DNA of 7,214 nt. Origin: Kiritimatiellales bacterium. GTDB taxonomy: Bacteria > Verrucomicrobiota > Kiritimatiellia > Kiritimatiellales > Pontiellaceae. How positions within the stretch are numbered: position 1 is the stretch's first letter; each line of letters begins with the position of its first letter. The notes under the pieces were generated by a model. That model ran no database searches, had not been told where the DNA came from, and worked only from the letters and a program-made list of their open reading frames with translations. Location of the stretch: positions 1-7,214 of the forward strand of contig JAIPIO010000203.1 in assembly GCA_021734595.1 (NCBI GenBank), given 5' to 3'. Made by a program: the position numbers and the translations under genes. Shown here piece after piece: positions 1-5,997 of this stretch.

Positions 1-2
1 CT

Positions 3-254
3 TCCTTTGAGCTTCCGGTTGACGAACTGCTGAAGTCGAAATGGAAAAACGAGAGCAACGGGAAGCCGTTTGCCTTCAAGGCCGATGGAACCGTTCTGCT
101 CGACAAGGGGCGTAAGGCGCAATGGTCGGGCCATGACGGAAAGTATGAATTCACCTGGCCATCCGGCAAAAAAGGAACTCTGATCGCGACCGACAAACAC
201 ACATTGGTCATCAAGGAAAAAAACACAACCATCCTCAAACGGGTGGTGGAATAG
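3..254 (+). CDS. C-terminal end of an unidentified protein (5' truncated)
   Basis: An open frame enters from the left edge and ends at TAG 252-254, giving the last 83 residues of a larger protein. The visible part is rich in Lys, Gly and Trp and alternates short strand-like segments with turns. Examples are a KPFAFKADGTVLL stretch, then a QWSGHDGKYEFTW stretch, then a SGKKGTLIATD stretch. This resembles the small beta-sheet domains that end many secreted hydrolases and sulfatases of PVC-type bacteria, where W-x-W and DG turns repeat, but I cannot name the family and no catalytic residues are visible. The next gene starts 8 bases after its stop, and that gene's AGGAA ribosome-binding site (253-257) overlaps this stop codon. 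It is therefore probably the upstream member of the same operon as the GH50-like hydrolase, and a role in polysaccharide breakdown (for example as a sulfatase or hydrolase) is only a guess from context. Confidence 0.75.
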   Translation, partial: SFELPVDELLKSKWKNESNGKPFAFKADGTVLLDKGRKAQWSGHDGKYEFTWPSGKKGTLIATDKHTLVIKEKNTTILKRVVE

Positions 255-262
255 GAATCTCA

Positions 263-2287
263 ATGAGTGGACGGTTGATTTTAGGGATACTGTTGTTTGC
301 GGCGGTGTCGGTGCGGGCGGAAGAAACATTGTTTGATTTTGCGGGATCGTTTGATAAATCGCGGGTGAAGGCAGTGGATTGCTCGGTTCGGAAGGCAGGC
401 AAGCTGCTGGAGATCAACATTCCGGCCAACAAGGTAGCCGAGTTGCGTTTTGCGCCGGAAGGCGACGTATTCGATTTTTCAAAATATATCTATCTGACCC
501 TCGATTTCCAGAACGGGAAGGATGCGGCTGAGTTTCGGGTGAACACATCCAATCCGCGTGAAAACTGGGAGCATATCGGCTGGCTGAAGCCGAACGAGCG
601 GCGCGTGTTCGACTGCCTGCTGTTGCGCCACAGCAAGGACCGGGCGGACTACCCCCACGCAAAGGATTTTCCCGGTATGCACGGCATCCCGGATGGCCTG
701 ATGTTGCATTGGAAGGGAGTGGATGCAAAGCATATTAAAAATGTTCTACTGACGATGGAGCCGGCGGAAAAAAGCCGGACACTCTACCTGCGTTCGCTGA
801 AGCTCCGTCGCGACGTGGTTCCCGCGAAATATGCCGAAGACCCCAAGGCGTTCTTCCCGTTCATCGACCAATACGGCCAGTACAAGCACGGCGACTGGCC
901 CGGCAGGATCACCTCCGACGATCAGCTTAATGCGCGGATCGTACCGGAACTGGCCGACCTGAAGGCGCATCCGGGTTCCGGGGAGTGGAACCGTTTCGGC
1001 GGATGGAAGCAGGGGCCGAAGCTGAAGGCAACGGGTCATTTCCGCACCGAGAAAATTGATGGCCGCTGGTGGATGGTCGATCCCGAAGGGTGTCTGTTCT
1101 GGTCGCACGGCGTGAATTCGGTGGGGAAGGGGCTAGTGCCAACCCCGTTCAAGGAGCGCGAGCATTTCTTTGAATGGCTGCCGGAAAGGGATTCGGAATT
1201 CGGGAAATTCTATGGAAGCAAAACGGAGTTCCGTTATGGCGAGGCCAACCTTTACCGGAAGTATGGCGAAAACTTCCGCGACACCTACAACAAGCTTTCG
1301 CTGGTGCGGATGAAAAGCTGGGGACTGAATACGCTGGGCGGCTGGCCGAACACCGATCTGTATGAAATGCCCGAAGACCTCAAGCTGCCGTACACGGTAA
1401 TCGTCAGTCCCAAGTGCCCGCAGCTCAACGAAAAGTTTCCCGATCCGTATTCCCCGCAGTTCCGCGAGTCGCTCCGGTCGCAGCTCGGACAATACAGCCC
1501 CGTCGTGGCCAGCGATCCGTTTTGCATCGGCTTTTTCGTCAACAACGAAATCGACTGGAACAAGCCGATGGGCTTTGTAGGGAAGGTGCTGGAGCAGGAG
1601 GCGTGGTGCCATGCCAAGAAGGCGTTCGTCCAATCATTGGAAAAGGACTTTCCAACCATTGGAAAACTCAATTCCGCGTGGGGCACGGACTATGCATCTT
1701 GGGACGCGCTGCTGAAGGCGCGGAAACATTCGCACGACTATAAAAAAACCATCGGCGACTACAAAAAATTCTACGCCGCGCTGTGCGATCAGTATTTCCG
1801 CGTTTGCCGCGAAGAGATTGACCGCGCCGCGCCCGGAAAGCTCTATCTTGGCTGCCGTTTCCACGGCAACCACAAGAACGAGTTCAACCTCGTCGCCGCT
1901 GGCAAATATGTGGATATCCTCAGCTACAATGTCTACATGAACGAACCGGAGGTGCAGATGTTCGGCGTCGATAAGCCCCTTATATTAACCGAATTCAATT
2001 TTGGTGCGCTCGACCGCGGCAAGTTTTTCTGCGGCCTTGGCGTGGCGGCTGACCAGCGCAACCGTGGCGAGAAATACCAAAACTACATGCGCGTTGCTCT
2101 CGAAAACCCCAACTGCGTCGGCGCGCACTGGTTTATGTGGAACAACTCCACCACCGCTGGGCGCGGTAACGGCGAAAACGCCAACTGCGGCCTGATTGAT
2201 GTGGCGGACAACGTTTTTACCGAGCTCATTGCCTATTTCCGTGAAACGGGCTATTCGCTGTACGGGCAGTTACAAGTCCATGAATAG
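263..2287 (+). CDS. Secreted GH50-type glycoside hydrolase (beta-agarase-like)
   Basis: Encodes 674 residues. ATG 263 is supported by AGGAA at 253-257 and by a following signal peptide (about residues 1-19, likely cut after VRA). Residues ~20-190 look like a beta-sandwich, carbohydrate-binding-like domain. The remainder looks like a (beta/alpha)8 barrel of clan GH-A. Visible hallmarks are DGRWWMVDPEG at 266-276, the acid/base candidate Glu429 in FFVNNEIDW, and the nucleophile candidate Glu577 in LTEFNFGALDRG. An HW pair at 622-623 and a GYSLYG end follow. The EFxFGALDRG block is characteristic of GH50, whose known members are beta-agarases (EC 3.2.1.81) that release neoagaro-oligosaccharides. 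Differences from typical GH50 are NNE instead of DNE and Cys in the usual WLVDPDGH-like segment, so the substrate could be another galactan. Its end overlaps the next gene by 8 bases. It contains an in-frame palindromic repeat doublet (1630-1665). Fold and mechanism are confident; substrate is inferred. Confidence 0.88.
   Translation: MSGRLILGILLFAAVSVRAEETLFDFAGSFDKSRVKAVDCSVRKAGKLLEINIPANKVAELRFAPEGDVFDFSKYIYLTLDFQNGKDAAEFRVNTSNPRENWEHIGWLKPNERRVFDCLLLRHSKDRADYPHAKDFPGMHGIPDGLMLHWKGVDAKHIKNVLLTMEPAEKSRTLYLRSLKLRRDVVPAKYAEDPKAFFPFIDQYGQYKHGDWPGRITSDDQLNARIVPELADLKAHPGSGEWNRFGGWKQGPKLKATGHFRTEKIDGRWWMVDPEGCLFWSHGVNSVGKGLVPTPFKEREHFFEWLPERDSEFGKFYGSKTEFRYGEANLYRKYGENFRDTYNKLSLVRMKSWGLNTLGGWPNTDLYEMPEDLKLPYTVIVSPKCPQLNEKFPDPYSPQFRESLRSQLGQYSPVVASDPFCIGFFVNNEIDWNKPMGFVGKVLEQEAWCHAKKAFVQSLEKDFPTIGKLNSAWGTDYASWDALLKARKHSHDYKKTIGDYKKFYAALCDQYFRVCREEIDRAAPGKLYLGCRFHGNHKNEFNLVAAGKYVDILSYNVYMNEPEVQMFGVDKPLILTEFNFGALDRGKFFCGLGVAADQRNRGEKYQNYMRVALENPNCVGAHWFMWNNSTTAGRGNGENANCGLIDVADNVFTELIAYFRETGYSLYGQLQVHE
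1630..1665 (+). repeat. Palindromic repeat doublet inside the GH50-like gene
   Basis: CCAATCATTGGAAA (1630-1643), a 5-base spacer AGGAC, and TTTCCAACCATTGGAAA (1649-1665) lie back to back. The first unit equals the right arm of the two intergenic hairpins at 4866-4903 and 5923-5961, and the second differs from their 17-base palindrome by one base. The two units can pair with each other (14-nt arms 1630-1643 and 1649-1662, 12 matches, two central mismatches). The segment is translated without a frameshift as SLEKDFPTIGK. Confidence 0.75.
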
Positions 2288-4859
2288 AGTCTATACAATT
2301 ATGGTTTGCTGCCTGTGTGTGTCCACACTGCAAGGTGCTGTAATTTTCACGGAGGATTTTTCGACAGTGTCGAATCCATCGAATGTCACGGGCTCCCTGC
2401 CGCTGAACGAGTGGCACATGGATGGTTCCACGTATTGGCAGGGGGAGGGTTGGGATGTAAATCCCGCGGTGGGTTCGGTCGTTATCATGAATGGTTCCAA
2501 TCTGGTGAAGGCGCTTGAGCTCGGATGGAAGGTCGACAATGTGGAAGTGCGGCATGTCCTGCCTGACCAATGGGACTTCCGTAAGGACTATGCCCTGACC
2601 GGCGAATGGGAAAAGACCGATGACAGCGGCGACAACCACCTCGGGTTTCATGTCTATCTTTCTGAATATGCATCCACCGGATTTGTGCAGCATGTCAAGC
2701 ACTTGCATGTTAATCCCGGCAATCCGGTGGCGGGAACCACCAACAGTTTTTCGCTGTCGGTTTCGGGGCTGGAGCTGATCGATGTACATGTCAATCCATC
2801 GAACCACATCGGCATCACCTTTCTGCACAGCGAAGACGAAGAGCTGGAGGATGAGGTGGGCGGATTTTCCCTTAAAAACGACCAGTATGCAGTGGACAAC
2901 CTGGTGCTGAGCGATTCCGACTCGGCGGCGGTGGCGGCGATGATTCTGCATCCGGTCTATCTCTCCGGTTCGGGCAAGAACACGAACGACGGCTTGAACC
3001 CCGCCACTCCCTGGAAAAACTTTACGGCTGTGAATACAACCAACTTTGGGCCCGGCGCGCAGATCCTGTTCAATCGCGGCGAAACCTTTACCGGTCGATT
3101 GGTGCTGGACGGCAGCGGCATTGCCAGCGATCCGATTATCATATCGGCCTATGGCACTGGTGAAAAACCGTTGCTTCAAGGTGGAGCAACCAGTCTGGAG
3201 GTCATTCGGTTGACCGATAACGAGGGGTTGGAAATCAGCGATCTCAGGATTTCCAACACCAACGATGTGGCGGACTCGAAGCAAAATCGCCATGGCATCA
3301 ACATCGTGCCGCCGGAGGGGGCGGGCGATCTCAGGTACCTTCGCTTCATCAATCTGGATTTTACAAACATCTATGGCGCATCGACCGTCAACCACGACTG
3401 CCAGGGAATCTACGGAAACACCGCCGGCAACGACGATGCGGTTGTGCCGACACGCTGGAACGACATGCTGATCGACGGGTGCACTTTCTCCGACATCGAT
3501 GGGCGCGGGGTGCAGATACTCGACAAATGTCTGGAGATCACCGATGTAAGGCTTCGCGGCTACACCAACTATTATCCAACCCTTGGATTTGTCTTTCAGA
3601 ACAACTACGGCACCAACTGCTATCGCAACATGGTGCAGATCCGCGGCACGAAGGACGCGCTGATCGAGTACAACACCATGGACACCACCGTGGTGGGTAG
3701 CGCCTTCTGGCCGTTTGCCACCGAGGGCACCCTGGTGCAGTTCAACGTATTCAAGCATCTGCGCAAAAGCACGGCGGACAGCTATGTCTGCCACTTCGAC
3801 TTTAACTGCATCGGCACCGTCATGCAGTACAACTACGGTTACGACGTGGAAGGCGGCCTGATCCAGCTGCTGGTGAATTCCGACAACTCGACCAATTTCC
3901 AGGAGGGCGCCATCGCGCGCTACAATATCGGCGTTGATTGCGGCTGGCGCAACACCGACAACGGGGCCGGCATTTTCATCACCGGAAAAGTGGATGGCGG
4001 GCAGATCTACAACAACACCGTTATCACAACGGACATGTACCCGTCCTACAAGGCCATCTCGTTCAACAACTGGGGCGGGGCATGGCCGAAGAACAATAAA
4101 ATCCATAACAATATTTTCTATGCCACCGGTTCGGCCTGCGGCTTCAACCGGGAAGATCAAATGGTGGTCAATGGAAATATGGTCAGCCACAACCTCTATC
4201 ATGGAAACATATCCGCCAGCACCGCCGATTCAAATCCGTTTGCCGGAAATCCACTGTTTGCCAATCCGGCAGGCGTCACCGCCCAGGATTTCAAGGTGCT
4301 GTTCGGTTCCGCCGCCATCTCCAACGGATTGCTGATCGCCGACAACGGAGGGCGCGACTGGTTTGGCTACGCGGTTTCCTCCAACGGACTTCCAACCCTT
4401 GGATTCCACGAGTACCAGACCGATCCGGTCATTGACTCCGACGATGACGGCATGGTGGACCAATGGGAATCCGGCTATGGACTCAATCCCGGCAGCGCGG
4501 CCGACGCCGTGGCCGACCCCGACCAGGACAAGCTCAAGAACCTTATCGAATTCGCAGTGGGCGGCAATCCAACCAATGGAAACGACATCGGCTATGTTCC
4601 AACCTTTGAAACCACCGAACCCAACCGCTTTACCTATGTCTATCCGCGCCGCACCGACTGGGAGGAGATCGGGTTGGAGTACGATCTGGGCGTCACCACC
4701 AACCTAGTGACCGGTCCGTGGATCAACTGGGCGCACTGGATCAGCGGCGTTGGTTCCGAGGGCTTCGGCGCCGGGTTCGACACCGTCACCAATAATCTGG
4801 CGCTAGACAACGAATTCATGCAGCGCTTCATCCGGCTTGAAGTCGGTACCGCTCCGTAG
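2280..4859 (+). CDS. Secreted right-handed beta-helix protein with Ca-binding C-terminal repeats
   Basis: The chosen ATG (2280) gives 859 residues and a clean signal peptide (about 1-20, ending LQGA). An in-frame extension to 2196 would put 28 non-signal residues in front and lie wholly inside the upstream gene, so I reject it. Residues ~21-222 form a beta-rich domain I do not recognise, with an acidic HSEDEELEDE patch. From ~227 (VYLSGSGKNTNDG) to ~710 there are many short strands and repeated N-x-[TIVM] turns such as NNTVITT and NNIFYATG. These are typical of pectate-lyase-like parallel beta-helices that bind or cleave acidic or sulfated polysaccharides. DSDDDG (719-724) and DPDQD (746-750) resemble thrombospondin-type-3/EF-hand-like calcium loops, followed by ~110 residues of a beta-rich tail. 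No strong Shine-Dalgarno is seen. The 8-base overlap with the GH50-like gene suggests translational coupling. Lyase, hydrolase or binding role cannot be decided from sequence alone. Confidence 0.85.
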   Translation: MNRVYTIMVCCLCVSTLQGAVIFTEDFSTVSNPSNVTGSLPLNEWHMDGSTYWQGEGWDVNPAVGSVVIMNGSNLVKALELGWKVDNVEVRHVLPDQWDFRKDYALTGEWEKTDDSGDNHLGFHVYLSEYASTGFVQHVKHLHVNPGNPVAGTTNSFSLSVSGLELIDVHVNPSNHIGITFLHSEDEELEDEVGGFSLKNDQYAVDNLVLSDSDSAAVAAMILHPVYLSGSGKNTNDGLNPATPWKNFTAVNTTNFGPGAQILFNRGETFTGRLVLDGSGIASDPIIISAYGTGEKPLLQGGATSLEVIRLTDNEGLEISDLRISNTNDVADSKQNRHGINIVPPEGAGDLRYLRFINLDFTNIYGASTVNHDCQGIYGNTAGNDDAVVPTRWNDMLIDGCTFSDIDGRGVQILDKCLEITDVRLRGYTNYYPTLGFVFQNNYGTNCYRNMVQIRGTKDALIEYNTMDTTVVGSAFWPFATEGTLVQFNVFKHLRKSTADSYVCHFDFNCIGTVMQYNYGYDVEGGLIQLLVNSDNSTNFQEGAIARYNIGVDCGWRNTDNGAGIFITGKVDGGQIYNNTVITTDMYPSYKAISFNNWGGAWPKNNKIHNNIFYATGSACGFNREDQMVVNGNMVSHNLYHGNISASTADSNPFAGNPLFANPAGVTAQDFKVLFGSAAISNGLLIADNGGRDWFGYAVSSNGLPTLGFHEYQTDPVIDSDDDGMVDQWESGYGLNPGSAADAVADPDQDKLKNLIEFAVGGNPTNGNDIGYVPTFETTEPNRFTYVYPRRTDWEEIGLEYDLGVTTNLVTGPWINWAHWISGVGSEGFGAGFDTVTNNLALDNEFMQRFIRLEVGTAP
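3575..3589 (+). repeat. Short near-palindrome TCCAACCCTTGGATT, copy 1
   Basis: This 15-base word recurs exactly at 4391-4405 in the same gene and the same reading frame, encoding PTLGF both times. Its core TCCAACCCTTGGA is near-palindromic and resembles the CCAACCATTGGA core of the repeat in the GH50-like gene. It may be a decayed relative of that family or a coincidence of codon choice. Confidence 0.3.
4391..4405 (+). repeat. Short near-palindrome TCCAACCCTTGGATT, copy 2
   Basis: Identical to 3575-3589 and in the same frame (PTLGF). A third, weaker relative, TCCAACCAATGGAAA, lies at 4568-4582 and encodes PTNG in the same codon phase. Confidence 0.3.
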
Positions 4860-4865
4860 TTGCAG

Positions 4866-4903
4866 TTTCCAATGGTTGGGATTTGTTTTCCAATCATTGG
4901 AAA
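4866..4903 (+). repeat. Intergenic hairpin repeat upstream of fic (REP/MITE-like)
   Basis: TTTCCAATGGTTGG (4866-4879), a 10-base loop (4880-4889) and CCAATCATTGGAAA (4890-4903) form a 14-bp stem with one G-T wobble. The right side also contains the smaller self-palindrome TTTCCAATCATTGGAAA (4887-4903). It nearly fills the gap between the beta-helix stop and the fic start. No T-run follows, so it does not look like a rho-independent terminator, although the stem could still affect mRNA stability or translation of the next gene. A copy with the same plan lies at 5923-5961. Confidence 0.85.
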
Positions 4904-4912
4904 GCTTGGGAG

Positions 4913-5920
4913 ATGACTGAAAACTACATACCGCCCTATACATTGACCGATGCGATTGTTTCACTGGTTGAGAGAATCGGAGAATTGCTTGGTCGATCTT
5001 CCCTGCTCGGGGAGCAGGCGTTGCGGTTGCGTCGTGTCAACCGCATTCGCACGGTTCACGGTTCGGTGGCGATCGAAGGAAACACCCTTACGGAGGAGCA
5101 GGTTACTGCGGTTATGGAGGGCAAGCGGGTTCTGGCTTCGCCACGCGAGATACAGGAAGTAAAAAACGCGCTGAAAGCGTATGGGCAACTTTCCCAATGG
5201 CAGCCGGTGAGCGAAGCCGATCTGATTGAAGCCCATTCCCTCCTGACCTATGGACTTCTGGACTCGCCCGGTTTCTACCGAACAAAAGGCGCAGGGGTGA
5301 TGGGGCGGGAGGGTATGATCCATGTTGCGCCGCCAGCGGATTTGGTTCCGTTTCAGATGAAGCAGCTTTTGGAATGACTTGGCGAGACTGATCTGCATCC
5401 ACTGGTTGCCAGTGCGGTCTTCCACTATGAATTCGAGTTCATCCATCCCTTTGCCGATGGAAACGGGCGTGTAGGGCGGCTGTGGCAAACCCTGATCCTG
5501 ACGAGCTGGAATCCACTTTTTGCCGTTCCGGTGGAGAGCATGATTCATGCTCATCAGCAGGAATACTATGTCGCGATCAACGCAAGCACTAACCGAGCAG
5601 ATTGCGCCCCCTTTATTGAATTTATCCTTCAAACCATTCTGGAAACACTTGAGATATCGCAGGATACCACGGAAGTTGGCGCGGAAGTCGCCACGGAAGT
5701 CAAAAGGTTGCTGGCCTTCTGCCAAGGCGAGCAAAGCAAGGTCGAACTGAGGCAGTTGCTCGGACTGAAAAACGATGAGCACTTCAGAAAGGCCTACATC
5801 AAACCCGCATTGGAATTCGGCGTGCTGGAGATGACGATCCCGAACAAACCCAACAGCCGTCTCCAGAAATACCGTCTGACCCCGCTGGGGTGCAGGATCA
5901 AGGAAAACCGGGCTGGTTGA
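4913..5920 (+). pseudogene. Fic-family protein interrupted by one in-frame TGA
   Basis: The frame from ATG 4913 to TGA 5918-5920 spans 335 codons but has an internal TGA at 5375-5377 (codon 155). Either side reads as one Fic protein. The N-terminal Fic_N region starts with YIPPYTL. SVAIEG at 51-56 matches the (S/T)xxxE(G/N) inhibitory motif of class II Fic proteins. HPFADGNGRVGR at 178-189 is the complete catalytic motif, including His178, used by Fic enzymes to move AMP or a similar group from a nucleotide onto a target hydroxyl. Residues ~277-325 (LLGLKNDEHFRKAYIKPALE onward) resemble the winged-helix tail of many Fic proteins. TGA replaces the Trp usual in the LxxWL segment, so one G-to-A change explains it. 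No ATG, GTG or TTG in frame lies between the stop and the catalytic motif; the first is GTG 5531, so reinitiation could not give an active enzyme. GGGAG abuts ATG 4913 directly; TTG 4883 is an alternative start that would translate part of the hairpin. Confidence 0.85.
5400..5414 (+). other. Small stem-loop downstream of the fic TGA
   Basis: CACTGG, loop TTG, CCAGTG form a perfect 6-bp stem beginning 22 bases after the internal TGA. It lies inside conserved fic coding sequence (HPLVASA), so it may be incidental. It is listed because RNA structure near a stop codon can influence readthrough. It does not look like a bacterial selenocysteine-insertion element, whose loop normally lies closer to the UGA and is larger. 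Confidence 0.25.
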
Positions 5921-5922
5921 TA

Positions 5923-5961
5923 TTTGCCAATGTCTGGAAACAGCTTTCCAATCATTGGAAA
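5923..5961 (+). repeat. Intergenic hairpin repeat downstream of fic (REP/MITE-like)
   Basis: TTTGCCAATGTCTGG (5923-5937), a 10-base loop (5938-5947) and CCAATCATTGGAAA (5948-5961) repeat the plan of the element at 4866-4903. The left arm is degenerate (an extra G and a two-base mismatch), but the right arm is identical. TTTCCAATCATTGGAAA at 5945-5961 is a perfect 17-base palindrome with a one-base centre. It begins three bases after the fic stop and ends 23 bases before the next gene's ribosome-binding site. No T-run follows. Confidence 0.8.
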
Positions 5962-5984
5962 ATGTGGTTATCCTGCATTCTTTT

Positions 5985-5990
5985 GAGGAG
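5985..5990 (+). promoter_or_regulatory. Ribosome-binding site of the tricorn-like gene
   Basis: GAGGAG lies 7 bases before ATG 5998, an ideal Shine-Dalgarno arrangement. It is the strongest in the window and fixes the start of the signal peptide. I see no convincing -35/-10 pair between the fic stop and this site. Confidence 0.8.
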
Positions 5991-5997
5991 AAAAATC

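Noticed and set aside
2196..2279. Upstream ATG extension of the beta-helix gene
   Set aside because: The added 28 residues are antithetical to a secretion signal and fully overlap the GH50-like gene in another frame. ATG 2280 starts a proper signal peptide.
2226..4202. 658-codon open frame on the - strand opposite the beta-helix gene
   Set aside because: It lies wholly antisense to a gene with a signal peptide and recognisable domains. Its translation is rich in Val, His and Asp with no recognisable motif, and it reads as a codon-usage shadow.
4866..4903. Rho-independent terminator
   Set aside because: The stem is A/T-rich and no T-run follows it. The same structure recurs at 5923-5961 with different flanks.
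5375..5414. Selenocysteine codon with SECIS element
   Set aside because: The family residue is Trp in a non-redox enzyme, and the downstream hairpin has a 3-base loop about 29 bases from the UGA, unlike bacterial SECIS structures.
4961..5782. 273-codon open frame on the - strand through the fic gene
   Set aside because: It is antisense to the conserved Fic motifs, and its translation shows no family feature. Its uninterrupted passage opposite the TGA does not support a real gene.
5531..5920. Independent small gene made of the C-terminal half of fic
   Set aside because: It is in the same frame as the upstream half, lacks the catalytic motif, and has no good ribosome-binding site at GTG 5531. 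It is the remainder of the interrupted fic.
5956..5980. Promoter using TTGGAA as -35 and TATCCT as -10
   Set aside because: The spacing is only about 8 bases, far from the usual 16-18, and TTGGAA belongs to the palindromic repeat.
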